From: Holdemanella biformis DSM 3989
Lineage (GTDB): Bacteria > Bacillota_I > Bacilli_A > Erysipelotrichales > Erysipelotrichaceae
NCBI RefSeq assembly: GCF_000156655.1
Contig: NZ_DS996841.1
Location: forward strand, 358,821-422,820
Reading direction: 5' to 3'
DNA length: 64,000 nt
Of the stretch, positions 54,662 to 63,960 are shown one piece after another. The translations under genes and the position numbers were made by a program. The notes beneath the pieces are model-generated. The model saw only the letters and a program-made list of their open reading frames with translations. It was not told the origin of the DNA and did not search any database. Numbering within the stretch: the first letter of the stretch is position 1; every line of letters starts with the position of its first letter.

Positions 54662-56679
54662 AGGCTCATTTCCCCCCTTTTCTTTTTCGGTATTGGTTTC
54701 ATCTGTATATTCAGCTCCTTCTCGTTTTTTTCTTCGCTTATATTTTTTTCGTTATCCACTTTCTTATTGGATTCCAGAGGATTTTCCACATTTGGATGTC
54801 TTTCTTCCAAGTACTTTTCCACACGACTGATTGCATTTTGCACATAAGAATTTTCTCTAAATCCAGGAATCGAATTCAAGAATTCTTTCTGTATTTTTCC
54901 TTCGATCATCAGACTCTGCATTCCTTCATAATCACTTCCGTCTTTCAGATCAAAGCCAACACATTTCAGTCCATGCATACGTTCTGATGGGATTTTCTCA
55001 TAAGCTTCCAAGGCTTCTGGTAATGTCAGGTCATAATGTACTTCACCCATTACAGGAAATTCAGCACATTCAGCCGCATAAAAGCTGATACATGTAAGAT
55101 CATTTTCATAATCCACATTTTCTATTTCCGGGACAATATCGAGTATTTTTTCTCTTTGTGCTGCAAAGTCTGGAAGTTCTGCAAATCCAAATCGATCCAC
55201 GTAATATGCCTGCATATCCCCACCACGGTTTGTAATAATAACATCACTGACCGACATAGAATGTGCTTTATAATCTGCCGGTGGATTATCGTTGAATACG
55301 GCATACAAATCATCCAGCTTTTCATTTCCATGTAATCTGCCAGAATAGACACATTTATAATTTGCTGCATCGATTGTAATGCCATCTTCTTTGACCATTG
55401 CCATATTCATAAATAAATGTTGTTTTCCCGGTGTGCCTTCATCCACATGGTAAATCGCATAGCGGTTACCATTACCTCTGAACATTTCTTCCTCTAGGGT
55501 ATAATCAAACTTAAATGGATACAAAGCCCGATCAACTCTTTCCGAAATATCCGTTCCTTCTGCAATCGTATCTTCCAGCCAATCTTTGATATCTCCCCAT
55601 GATTCAAACTGCAAATACCCGGCAATTTCATGTGTCCCATCCGGTGCCAGTACAATATGTCCCGGTTCGCTTTCCCGATAATCATAGCGGTATCCAGCTG
55701 CTTCCAGTGCATCTACCAGAATGCCGTATTTTTCATGTAATTCTGTTTTTTGTTTTTCTTCAAGAATGATTTCCAGTTCTTCTGTAAGCTGATCGATCAT
55801 TTCACCGGCTGTCTTGCGGATCACATCCATAGATGCTTTCATTTCCTTCATTTCCCGGCTGCTGCTCCAACCTGCAATATAAGGAAAACTATAATCCGAT
55901 GTATCCAAACCAAAGGAAGAACACACACAGTAAGCAACGGATTCTGCTTCAACTTCTTTTGTCAGACGGTCTTTTTCTACACCCAGGCTTTCCATGATTT
56001 CCTTGTCATGCAGTTTAGCATGGGCTGTTTCATGAATAGCAGTCTTTAAGGTCTGACTTTCACTGAGCCCTTTTTTGATCACGATTTCCTTATCTGCATT
56101 GTGATAATATCCATTGGCATTACCATCAATCTCATCGAATCGTATCGGTACAGGGGATATTTTCTGAATAGCCTGCATGAAAGAATCAAAATCCTGTACA
56201 GCCGCAGTCAATAATTCCGGTGCCAGTGTCTGGATCGGTTCCCCGGATGTCTGAGCAATATCAAAGACGGTAACTGCTTTAAAATGTGGAACCGTAACTT
56301 CCACCTGTTCCGTCTTTGGTTTTCCATCAGTTCCCATAACTGGACGCTGATTCTCATCCAGAACCTCTTTTTCCTTCATTTTCTTATAGGGTGCCGGTGC
56401 AATGATTGTAATTCCTTTTTCACCTTTCATAACCTGTCTACCCATGGACTGCCAGTTTTTGTAGCTGGTAACAAGTGTTGCATCCGGTCGCTGCATAGCG
56501 ATCAGCATTGTATTGTTAAAGGAATAATTGTGAAACTTTGCCATGGTTTTTAGAAATTCCTGATAGCGATTGCTTGTAAAAAGTTCTTCCACACCGGATT
56601 CCAGTGACTGCATAATGCTGTCCATATCTTTTCCCTGAACCGGCAGTGGAATAGTAGTAGTTTTATTTTGTTCTGCCAT
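54658..56679 (-). CDS. ArdC-like ssDNA-binding protein with zincin and YodL regions
   Basis: About 673 residues from ATG 56679 (AAAGGAG upstream). It has an ArdC N-terminal domain (FHNYSFNNTMLIAMQRPDAT, SYKNWQSMGRQVMKGEKGI), a zinc protease motif (TAIHETAHAKLHD, with E and A/E downstream) and a C-terminal region with MYAVFNDNPPADY-like and YodL-like pieces. ArdC of plasmid pSa protects incoming DNA and enters the recipient with it. The last residues are KKKRGEMSL, resembling the KKHDMEL and KKQDMEL tails of two other proteins here. Confidence 0.8.
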   Translation of the reverse strand: MAEQNKTTTIPLPVQGKDMDSIMQSLESGVEELFTSNRYQEFLKTMAKFHNYSFNNTMLIAMQRPDATLVTSYKNWQSMGRQVMKGEKGITIIAPAPYKKMKEKEVLDENQRPVMGTDGKPKTEQVEVTVPHFKAVTVFDIAQTSGEPIQTLAPELLTAAVQDFDSFMQAIQKISPVPIRFDEIDGNANGYYHNADKEIVIKKGLSESQTLKTAIHETAHAKLHDKEIMESLGVEKDRLTKEVEAESVAYCVCSSFGLDTSDYSFPYIAGWSSSREMKEMKASMDVIRKTAGEMIDQLTEELEIILEEKQKTELHEKYGILVDALEAAGYRYDYRESEPGHIVLAPDGTHEIAGYLQFESWGDIKDWLEDTIAEGTDISERVDRALYPFKFDYTLEEEMFRGNGNRYAIYHVDEGTPGKQHLFMNMAMVKEDGITIDAANYKCVYSGRLHGNEKLDDLYAVFNDNPPADYKAHSMSVSDVIITNRGGDMQAYYVDRFGFAELPDFAAQREKILDIVPEIENVDYENDLTCISFYAAECAEFPVMGEVHYDLTLPEALEAYEKIPSERMHGLKCVGFDLKDGSDYEGMQSLMIEGKIQKEFLNSIPGFRENSYVQNAISRVEKYLEERHPNVENPLESNKKVDNEKNISEEKNEKELNIQMKPIPKKKRGEMSL

Positions 56680-56760
56680 AATACTCCTTTCCAAAAACGC
56701 CCTACGACATTTCTTTATGCCGCAGGGTGTTTGCTCATTTAACGTTTTTCATGCTTGGTA

Positions 56761-57810
56761 TTAAAGTTCCATATCATGTTTCTTTGCTTTCGGTTTCTTA
56801 TCCGGCTGTTCTTTTCCGGCTTTCTCCGTTTTTGCAGCCTGTGCTTCTTTTTCTTTCTGACGTTCTGTGAATCTGTCAGCTTTTTCAAAGACATGATCCT
56901 TTGTATCAAAGTGATATACATCATTGGTAAGGCGTTCTGCGGGGGCTACCTGAGTGGCATTTACTTCTTTTACCATATCTCTTAACATTTCTGCATCCAC
57001 TTGCCCGTCATCTGGAAAGACCAGCATTTGATGGATGGATGATGGCAAAATGAAGAAATCATTTCCAAGAAGTTCCCCCATGTTATCCATGAATTCCGGA
57101 TAAAAGATCACACCGGCTCCATCAATTCTTTCTGTATTCGTAACAAAAAAGAATGTCGGCATCTCACTTGATTCCTGCAATGTTTCCTGCAGCATTTCAC
57201 GTTCATCCGGTGTCAGCATGAGAATATTTTTCTGATACATTTCATCTATCAATGCACCTATACTTGATACCTCCGGGATCATGACATGCGGTGAACTTTT
57301 CATCGCATCTTCATGAAGCTGTTCTGCCGAGATTCCATACTGTTCAAGCAGATCATTCTTGATAAACATGGAACTTAATCCATCCTGATCCTTGCCTACT
57401 GCCACATGATAGGTAATTGCGAGGTCTTCCTTCAGCTGATGCGGCGCATTTTCGAGGACTTCCTTATTTGCTTCGGCTGATGATACACGGATAAACAGCT
57501 TGTCCTTCACGTCTTCATAATTTAAAATGGATTTCAGATCAACCTGTATCGGTGCCTCAATGACTATATCTGCAATCTTTCTGCATACAGTTTCCATTGT
57601 TACGCCAGGCTGTGCTTTATATGCTTCATACAGCTGATTAAGATTGATCGTCGGGGTAAGCATCTCACCTTCTTTTCTCACCATCAATCCCGTATAGGCA
57701 CGGTTCAGTTTCTGACACTCCATCGTTGATACTTCTGCATTCTCATAATCCTTTGGTAAAAAGAGTCTGATATTGTCCTTTACTTCATTTACAAATTCAT
57801 TAAAATTCAT
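56761..57810 (-). CDS. DUF5688-type ICE protein
   Basis: 349 residues beginning MNFNEFVNEVKDNIRLFLP, with GLMVRKEGEMLTPTINLNQ, FIKNDLLEQYGIS and FILPSSIHQMLVFPDDG, typical of DUF5688. The function is unknown. It ends with a lysine-rich region and KKHDMEL. It lies between the topB remnant and the ArdC-like gene on the same strand. Confidence 0.75.
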   Translation of the reverse strand: MNFNEFVNEVKDNIRLFLPKDYENAEVSTMECQKLNRAYTGLMVRKEGEMLTPTINLNQLYEAYKAQPGVTMETVCRKIADIVIEAPIQVDLKSILNYEDVKDKLFIRVSSAEANKEVLENAPHQLKEDLAITYHVAVGKDQDGLSSMFIKNDLLEQYGISAEQLHEDAMKSSPHVMIPEVSSIGALIDEMYQKNILMLTPDEREMLQETLQESSEMPTFFFVTNTERIDGAGVIFYPEFMDNMGELLGNDFFILPSSIHQMLVFPDDGQVDAEMLRDMVKEVNATQVAPAERLTNDVYHFDTKDHVFEKADRFTERQKEKEAQAAKTEKAGKEQPDKKPKAKKHDMEL

Positions 57811-57838
57811 TTTTCGTTTCCTCCTCTAATCTGTTTTC

Positions 57839-58536
57839 TTATTTCTTTTTGCTTTTGTTTTTTGGTTTCTTTTGTGGGAAGGATAAAGAGAAATTCACCC
57901 TTCCGGTTTCATCTGCATCCATAAGAAGATCTGCCTCAAAGTACATATTCTTCTTTTTGGAATACAAGTCTTTTACATGCACACTTCCACTTTTCAGAAG
58001 TTCTGCAGCCATCTTCTTATCCATGGCTTTTTCCATGCTCTGCAGATAGCGATTCTCTTTCCAGAGAGCAAAGTGGCAATCGTGGTTGCTGCAATAGAAG
58101 TTGGTTTTGCTTTCGTATACCAGGCTGCCACATACCGGACAGGTTCCAATGCTTTCTCTGGTCTGAAATCTTCTGGTTTCTTCTTCTGAGATTGCATCAC
58201 ATCCATTCAGCATCATGGTGAGCATGTTTTTAATCCCGGTCATAAACTGTTCCGGTGCAATCTCTCCATACTCCATCAAGAGCAGCTGATTTTCCCATTC
58301 TGCAGTCATACTCGCAGATTTCAGGAAGTCTGGCAGAATCTCTACAAGAACTTTTCCATCGTCTGTCGGAAGGATCTGTTTGCCTTTTCGGGTGGCATAC
58401 TGAGAATAGATCAGTTTTTCGATGATACCGGCTCTTGTTGCCGGAGTTCCTAATCCTTTCTTTTCTGTATCTTCATCGAATTCCTTATTTCCAGCTGTTT
58501 CCATTGCCGCAAGGAGAGTATCTTCTGAAAGCTTTT
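57839..58536 (-). pseudogene. topB: DNA topoisomerase III (topB), only C-terminal part left
   Basis: The visible frame has KLSEDTLLAAMETAGN, GLGTPATRAGIIEKLIY and a zinc-ribbon-like CPVCG...C...C tail, all from the C-terminal third of ICE TopB (normally about 700 residues). Upstream of K-L-S-E the homology stops within a few bases and non-topB sequence begins. The break near 58536-58545 marks insertion of the neighbouring element. Confidence 0.85.
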
Positions 58537-58569
58537 GTCAAGGGGGTGCGTGGATATTTTTCATATTAT

Positions 58570-58767
58570 TTACGCAGATTCTCTCTCTGCTTCTGCCTGA
58601 ATAATGCGTTTCAATCTGTCCTCAGCAGTCAAACCGCTACTATGATCAAAAAACACTTTGACTTTATAATTTGTTTTGCCTTGCTTAATCACAAAAACTC
58701 CATCCGGTTTGTTTTTCTCCGAATGGTTATTTTGGGTGGGTAGTGTACTGTTCACAATATTTGTCAT
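58570..58767 (-). CDS. TnpW-like transposon protein
   Basis: 65 residues with GVFVIKQGKTNYKVKVFFDH and LTAEDRLKRIIQAEAE, matching short TnpW-type proteins of Tn4451-like and other large-serine-recombinase mobilisable elements. The ribosome site is AGGAGG. It is the first gene inside the break in topB. Confidence 0.7.
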   Translation of the reverse strand: MTNIVNSTLPTQNNHSEKNKPDGVFVIKQGKTNYKVKVFFDHSSGLTAEDRLKRIIQAEAERESA

Positions 58768-58968
58768 ACGATATTCCTCCTAATTAAATGAAAAAAGCCC
58801 GACAAGGAAAGGTCTGACAACGAAGTTCCGACAACGGACATCAAAAAACCTTTTTTCTTTATCGGGCGATACTATCTTTTTACTATTTCCTTTTTCTTTA
58901 TAATATTGGTTGTCATGGTTGTCAGAGAGGGAAAAGTGCCGCAATATCAAGGCTTTCGGGATTTTTGC

Positions 58969-59014
58969 CCGACAACCAGACCGACAACCGGCTCGACAAC
59001 CGAAGCGACAACGG
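58969..59014. repeat. iteron-like direct repeats around GGTTGTCG
   Basis: Minus strand: four tandem units of about 12 bases share GGTTGTCG or CGTTGTCG, directly after the virE stop; related GTTGTCG/GTTGTCAG motifs recur at 58810-58840 and 58915-58925. A frame across them (58780-59037) encodes a CR-repeat peptide that I reject as a gene. Confidence 0.65.
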
Positions 59015-59018
59015 GCTT

Positions 59019-60395
59019 TTATTTTTGCTTCAACCATTCTTCTGGAAGTCCTAACTGTTCCATTTCCTCTGTCGGGATTTCCTGAAAACCATCCATGCTG
59101 TTGTCAGGCTCGTTGTCGTTCCTGATACGCTCCCAGCCTTTTTGTCTGCGGTAAGGCTCTGGAAAATACCTAGGATTGCTGAACGCCCTCCAGCCTGTGA
59201 CAGCGTTATTCATAATGTCGTTGATCTCTCGCAGTTCCCATTGTTTCGGTTCGTCATAATCATGCCCCAGTGCTTCCTTATAAAGCTGTTTGGAACAGAC
59301 CATGCTGCCGGAATAGCGTTCCAAATAGTCTAAAATCTGTCCTGCCTTTGTGTCCTCCGGCATAAAGTCCTTTTGGTGGGCTTTCAGATAAGCGTTCATA
59401 GCCGGACTGAATCTCAGACGGAAATTGCCGCTTCTGTAAATCTCCATAGCTTCTGCCCACATCTGATTGATATACTCTCTGGAAGCCTGTTCATCTGCCA
59501 AAATATGAACCTCAGCCCTTTCAGGATAGACCATAACCGGAACGAAGCGGCGGTTGCCTGTTCTGTCAAGGGGAAGAAAGTCAAGGGTATTAGAAGAACC
59601 TCCAAACACACATTGTCGTTTTCTGTCTGCCGGATGTGTTTCATAGGGTATCTTATAGGTTTCCTTTTGGCGGCTCAGAAAGGACTTGATTTCTTCAATG
59701 CTCTTAGCGTTGGCGGTTGCAATCATTTCCGACATTTCAATAATCCAATGCCCCTGCATTTTGCGGTACACATTTTCATCATCCAGCTTTTTCAAGTCAT
59801 CAGAGAACCAATCATCATTGACCGCAAGCAAACGGAAGAAAGAGGACTTTCCAGCTCCCTGACCGCCCACAAGACAGAGCATAACCTCAAATTTGCACCC
59901 CGGCTTAAAGGCTCGTGAGATAGCACCCAACAGAAACAACTTCAATGCTTCATAGGTGTAATCATCTGTATCAGAACCGAGAAAACGGTGCAGACAGAAG
60001 CGTATGCGTTCCGTTCCGTCCCATTGCAGGGCATTGAGAAAATCACAGACAGGGTGGTAACGGTTTTCATTAGCAATAACCGCAACTGCGTCTATGATTT
60101 TCTTCTCTACGGTCAATCCATAGTTTTCTTCAAAATATAGGAGCAGATATTTCACATCCACATCCGTCAATGTCGGGCTGTCACGATACCAACCGAGGGG
60201 CTTCACAATGTCGATTCTTTCGGTCAGAAGATTTTTTCGGATAGCCCCTTTCAAAAGTGGATCATATTGCAGAACACGCTTATAATTTGCGGCAGTATTA
60301 TAAACCTTACCTTTCTCGCTCTGCTCTAAGCTGTTTCGGATTTCTTCTACTGTGCATGGTTCTGTCTGCTGACAGTTCTGCAATTCGCTGTTCAA
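59019..60395 (-). CDS. VirE-type P-loop helicase/primase-associated protein
   Basis: 458 residues, 'virulence-associated E' family. Walker A is CLVGGQGAGKSSFFRLLAV, Walker B-like HWIIEMSEM follows, then SFLSRQKETYKIPYE, FGGSSNTLDFLPLDRTGNRR. These phage- and plasmid-type ATPases act with a primase in replication. The start is TTG 60395 behind AAAGGAGGTG; it overlaps the primase gene by 89 bases. It probably initiates copying of the excised element. Confidence 0.85.
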   Translation of the reverse strand: MNSELQNCQQTEPCTVEEIRNSLEQSEKGKVYNTAANYKRVLQYDPLLKGAIRKNLLTERIDIVKPLGWYRDSPTLTDVDVKYLLLYFEENYGLTVEKKIIDAVAVIANENRYHPVCDFLNALQWDGTERIRFCLHRFLGSDTDDYTYEALKLFLLGAISRAFKPGCKFEVMLCLVGGQGAGKSSFFRLLAVNDDWFSDDLKKLDDENVYRKMQGHWIIEMSEMIATANAKSIEEIKSFLSRQKETYKIPYETHPADRKRQCVFGGSSNTLDFLPLDRTGNRRFVPVMVYPERAEVHILADEQASREYINQMWAEAMEIYRSGNFRLRFSPAMNAYLKAHQKDFMPEDTKAGQILDYLERYSGSMVCSKQLYKEALGHDYDEPKQWELREINDIMNNAVTGWRAFSNPRYFPEPYRRQKGWERIRNDNEPDNSMDGFQEIPTEEMEQLGLPEEWLKQK

Positions 60396-60945
60396 GTTTT
60401 AACACCTCCTTTCTCTGTTCTGCCACAAGTGCTTTTCGTTCCTCCAATGAACCATACAGAAGAATATCAAGCAGATATTCGATATAGTTCTTCTTATGCA
60501 GTGCTTCTGCAAACAGGGGATTCCATTCCTCATCCGGCTGTTTAGGAGCGTATTTCTTTTCCCATTCTCTAAGAAGATGAAAATAATCCGTCAGCACCTT
60601 GTAGCAATGATTTTCTCCTTTTTGATACTTCTGTTCCGGTGTCGGCTCACGAATACGAGGGCGGACACTGGGCTTTTGTCGGCTGTCATAGTTAAGACCA
60701 AAATCTTCAGCAAGTTTGACAGCAGCTTCCCTCAGCCCGATACCGAATAGCTTCGCTGTGAGATCAACAGCGTCTCCGGTTGCTCCGCAGCCAAAACAGT
60801 AATAGCGTTCATCCAGCTTCATACTGGGGGACTTATCTGAGTGAAACGGACAGCACGCCATACCTGTGCGACCCACTTTCAAGCCATAGGCTTCTGCGGC
60901 TTGTCGGGCAGTAACATTTTCTTTTACAACTTCAAATACATTCAT
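60307..60945 (-). CDS. CHC2 zinc-finger primase-like protein
   Basis: About 212 residues from ATG 60945 (MNVFEVVKENVTARQAAE). It has a DnaG-type CHC2 zinc motif CPFHSDKSPSMKLD with YCFGCGATGDAVDL. The C-terminal half is helical with no toprim domain, so it may supply only the template-recognition part and work with the VirE protein. Confidence 0.8.
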   Translation of the reverse strand: MNVFEVVKENVTARQAAEAYGLKVGRTGMACCPFHSDKSPSMKLDERYYCFGCGATGDAVDLTAKLFGIGLREAAVKLAEDFGLNYDSRQKPSVRPRIREPTPEQKYQKGENHCYKVLTDYFHLLREWEKKYAPKQPDEEWNPLFAEALHKKNYIEYLLDILLYGSLEERKALVAEQRKEVLKLEQRIAELSADRTMHSRRNPKQLRAERER

Positions 60946-60970
60946 GTGACTCCTTTCCTGAAACGAAAAA

Positions 60971-61096
60971 AGCACCTGTCATTTTCAAAACGAAAACAGC
61001 AAGTGCCTTAGAGTTCCATATTTAATTTTAGGTGCAAAAAAGCAGGAGACCTTTTCAGATTTCCTGCTTAGCAAAGCTGTGAAGATTTAATTGTGG
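60971..61096 (-). repeat. long direct repeat, copy 1
   Basis: About 126 bases, near-identical to 61705-61830. It contains two minus-strand hairpins with T-runs (GCACTTGCTG...GTGC and GCAGGAAATC...CTCCTGC) and, between them, ATGGAACTCTAA, which reads MEL-stop like the end of the relaxase gene. Confidence 0.8.
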
Positions 61097-61142
61097 TTGG
61101 GTTGCCAGTTATACAAACTGGAAATTTTCTTTTTAGAATGAA

Positions 61143-61613
61143 TTATTTAATTTCTACAATAGCACCATATTTCGTATGCGGAAGATATTGTACCTTTAAA
61201 TAAGTATTTTTATCAATATACCTTGAAAATACTGTGATTTCGATTTCATCATCTTTAACTTTATCATATAGAAAAATACTTCTTCTTTCAGAAGATATAT
61301 CTGCACCACCATGAGATTGTTCAGTTACATATCCTTCTGCATAACTATACTGTTTGTTTATGATGTAAGGCATATCTAAAACAAAATCTTTCAAATATAA
61401 GATTAAAAGAATAGCTACTATAACAAGAATGGTATTAGCCAATCGAAGAAATATTATATCATTTTTTCCAGTATATTCTTTTTTTATCGCTTCTTTATCA
61501 AAAAATATCGAATAGATAAGTTTTCTTTTTTTAATTAGATAGATAATGCAAGCAATTAACGCTATAACAAATAATGAAACTCTTATAAACAATCTAAATA
61601 TAGCAAAATCCAT
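61143..61613 (-). CDS. two-helix membrane protein, cargo
   Basis: 156 residues with hydrophobic helices at about 8-27 and 57-75 and an outside beta domain (EGYVTEQSHGGADISSERRS, VQYLPHTKYGAIVEI). The family is not recognised; it may be DUF3592-like. It sits between direct repeats 1 and 2, so it looks like an inserted cassette. Confidence 0.55.
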   Translation of the reverse strand: MDFAIFRLFIRVSLFVIALIACIIYLIKKRKLIYSIFFDKEAIKKEYTGKNDIIFLRLANTILVIVAILLILYLKDFVLDMPYIINKQYSYAEGYVTEQSHGGADISSERRSIFLYDKVKDDEIEITVFSRYIDKNTYLKVQYLPHTKYGAIVEIK

Positions 61614-61649
61614 AATATCATCCCCTTAAACTTCAAGTTTGTTGCTTAC

Positions 61650-61830
61650 ATTATACTTCATCAACCTAAAGAATGGAAGATTTTTTCTTGCCTCCCAAAG
61701 CAAAAGCACCTGTCATTTTCAAAACGAAGACAGCAAGTGTCTTAGAGTTCCACATTCTATTTTGAGTGCAAAAAAGCAGGAGAACTTTTCAGATTTCCTG
61801 CTTAGTAAAGCTGTGAAGATTTAATTGTAG
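61650..61830 (-). repeat. long direct repeat, copy 2 with left extension
   Basis: 61705-61830 repeats copy 1. The preceding 61650-61704 (TTATACTTCATCAACCTAAA start) recurs at 62472-62526. Confidence 0.8.
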
Positions 61831-61886
61831 TCAGTTTTTCTTATACCATCCGAAATTTATACTTTAATGTTCTCTCATAACAAAAA

Positions 61887-62396
61887 TCAATTTTGTCCTC
61901 CAACAAAAATACCGTTTGGGGGATTATCCCATATAAAATTATCCTCAGCCACTTCGCTCTCCAATGCAATTTCAATTTTATATATCCCCACATTTTGGGC
62001 ATTTTCATCATCCTCACTATACATATAAAAATTCATACAATACCTTTCCTTCTCTGTCAATATGAGATACATACCATCCAATTCCGTTTTCCTTTTACCA
62101 TAGTTGCTTTCACTTGATGATGCACAATCGCCCTCAAAACTTTGGATACTGCCCTCAATATAATCGAAAAAAGCAGAGATTTCAGTGTCTAAATTCTCAA
62201 TGTTCTTTTTGCTTTCTTCGGAAAATAGAGATTTGAGTTTCTCTGAATCCTGTTGCTTATATGCCTCAATAACTTGTTGACATATTTTATCCGTTTCATT
62301 TTGTTCAGAGCTAAACCAGTCATTGAAATACTTGTTAGAGCAGCCTGTTAAACCGAGTATCATAATCACACTGGAAAACAACAATACCTTTTTCAT
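61887..62396 (-). CDS. lipoprotein, DUF5104-like
   Basis: About 169 residues from ATG 62396 with lipobox LGLTGC. The mature part has CQQVIEAYKQQDSEKLKSLF, TEISAFFDYIEGS and YCMNFYMYSEDDENAQNVGI, the plan of DUF5104 proteins. It sits between direct repeats 2 and 3 and is likely cargo on the element surface side. Confidence 0.7.
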   Translation of the reverse strand: MKKVLLFSSVIMILGLTGCSNKYFNDWFSSEQNETDKICQQVIEAYKQQDSEKLKSLFSEESKKNIENLDTEISAFFDYIEGSIQSFEGDCASSSESNYGKRKTELDGMYLILTEKERYCMNFYMYSEDDENAQNVGIYKIEIALESEVAEDNFIWDNPPNGIFVGGQN

Positions 62397-62471
62397 ATAA
62401 TTACATCCTTTACTTGATAATTGCAAAATCACTTATTGGATTAAGGTCATTACAAAAAATTTCTTACTATC

Positions 62472-62582
62472 ATTATACTTCATCAACCTAAAGAATGGAA
62501 GATATTTTCCTGCTCCCTAAAGCAAAAGCACCTGTCATTTTCAAAACGAAAATAGCAAGTGCCTTAAAGTTCCATATCCTGT
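62472..62582 (-). repeat. long direct repeat, copy 3 (merges with relaxase end)
   Basis: It starts with the 55-base segment seen at 61650, then the AGCACCTGTC block, and runs into the true 3' end of the relaxase gene (ATGGAACTTTAA). Confidence 0.8.
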
Positions 62583-63796
62583 TTTTTGCTTTTCGCCGGA
62601 ATTGTCCGGCTGACTTCACGCTCTGCCATTTCCTTCTTCTTGCGGCTCAACTGCTCTATAATGGAACCTTTGGCTTTCTTCTTGATTTGCTCCGTTCCGG
62701 CTTTTTTGACCTCCGGCTTCATCAGCGTGGTTTGAATTTTCTGAATGGTTGATTTCATAGCGTTTGTGATTCTGGCAATCACTCCATCCAATCGTTTCAC
62801 TGCATACTCAACTTCTTTCTTTGAAGCCTTACGCTCAGGGGAGAGAACCCATGCCTTAGACTGCTCCACCAGCTTAATATCCTCCTTGTGCGTTTCCAGT
62901 TTTACAGTATCAGCAACGACCTCAACCGCCTTGTCATAGGCAATATCGGCAACCTCGTCCACCAAAGCTTCCACATCTTCAATCTTCATCGTGAGTTCTT
63001 CCAATTTTTGCTCCTGTGCTGCCAGTTGCTCCTTTTGCTTGAAAAGAATATAGTCCTGTTTTTCCAGATATGTACGACCACCATATTCCGGTTCTTCTTC
63101 CAGTTGTAAGCCATGCTTTTTCGCCACATCAAACAGCAGTACTCGGCAAGCTGAATCGAAAGTCATCTTGCGGTTGTTTTTTCTTCCGACTGGCTTCTCC
63201 GGTTCCGGCAGTTCAAACCCCAGTGCTTCCAAAGCCTTTTCCTGTTGTGGGGCAATCTCCCCATATTGATTTTCACAGTCGAACACATGACGCTCGTGAA
63301 TATGAGGGGTGCTTTCATCCAAGTGCAGCGCCCAATTCAGGATATGGACATGAGAGCCGAAACGCTCATTTACGATTTCCATAAATTCTGTGACGATCTC
63401 AATGAGCAATTCCGGTGGAACATGATTATCAAGCGTTCCAATCTGATAGACCGTTTCCTCTGGACAGGTCTTTTTGCTTTTGAGCAAATCTCCGGTTTCC
63501 TTATTTCTTTCAGGGTGTCGGTTCTTCACATTTCTTTCGTTCTGCCTGGTCACAAAATCACGATACCGCTGACGATAAAAAAGCTGTTCCACATCTTCAA
63601 AAGTGGCAGACAGCTCATTTTCCTTTTCGGGATTTTTGAAATTGCGGAAGCCATTGTAACAGTCCCAATAGAGATTTTGTTTGGCTCGTTCTTCGTCAAT
63701 GTGTTCGCTGTTGGCAATGTCAAAACTGCGGTCATTGTGCTTCGGATTATAAACGCCATTCTTTCCGGCTCGTCCATTGTGTCTTGTTAATTTCAC
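62564..63796 (-). CDS. MobA/MobL relaxase of the nested element
   Basis: About 410 residues from GTG 63796 with GGAGGAACTC upstream; the longer frame to 63985 runs through the oriT-like region. Motifs: VKLTRHNGRAGK, VYNPKHNDRSFD and the histidine triad region WALHLDESTPHIHERHVFD. A helical C-terminal half follows, ending AKSKKQDMEL. MOBQ-type relaxases of this kind mobilise small integrative elements using a helper ICE's channel. Confidence 0.85.
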   Translation of the reverse strand: MKLTRHNGRAGKNGVYNPKHNDRSFDIANSEHIDEERAKQNLYWDCYNGFRNFKNPEKENELSATFEDVEQLFYRQRYRDFVTRQNERNVKNRHPERNKETGDLLKSKKTCPEETVYQIGTLDNHVPPELLIEIVTEFMEIVNERFGSHVHILNWALHLDESTPHIHERHVFDCENQYGEIAPQQEKALEALGFELPEPEKPVGRKNNRKMTFDSACRVLLFDVAKKHGLQLEEEPEYGGRTYLEKQDYILFKQKEQLAAQEQKLEELTMKIEDVEALVDEVADIAYDKAVEVVADTVKLETHKEDIKLVEQSKAWVLSPERKASKKEVEYAVKRLDGVIARITNAMKSTIQKIQTTLMKPEVKKAGTEQIKKKAKGSIIEQLSRKKKEMAEREVSRTIPAKSKKQDMEL

Positions 63797-63883
63797 ATGA
63801 GTTCCTCCTTTTCTTTTTGATTTCCCCGACAGGGGAGAAGGGCAGCGAAGCTGATTCCTTGCGGCTTTCTGCGTCAAGTAATA

Positions 63884-63960
63884 CCCAGTACTAAGTGGCG
63901 AAACGCCACTTAACTGGGCAAGGCTGCCGCCCTTGACCTGCACAGGGATATTGCATTCCC
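63884..63960. other. candidate oriT of the nested element
   Basis: A strong hairpin is formed by TAAGTGGCG (63892-63900), AAA and CGCCACTTA (63904-63912), extended after a two-base bulge by CCCAGT (63884-63889) with ACTGGG (63913-63918). It lies about 90 bases before the relaxase start, where oriT is expected. The remaining bases to 64000 show no gene I can support. Confidence 0.55.

Noticed and set aside
58780-59037. 85-residue frame rich in CR repeats
   Set aside because: It is made by direct repeats around GTTGTCG, overlaps the virE end and has no convincing ribosome site; treated as an iteron-like region.
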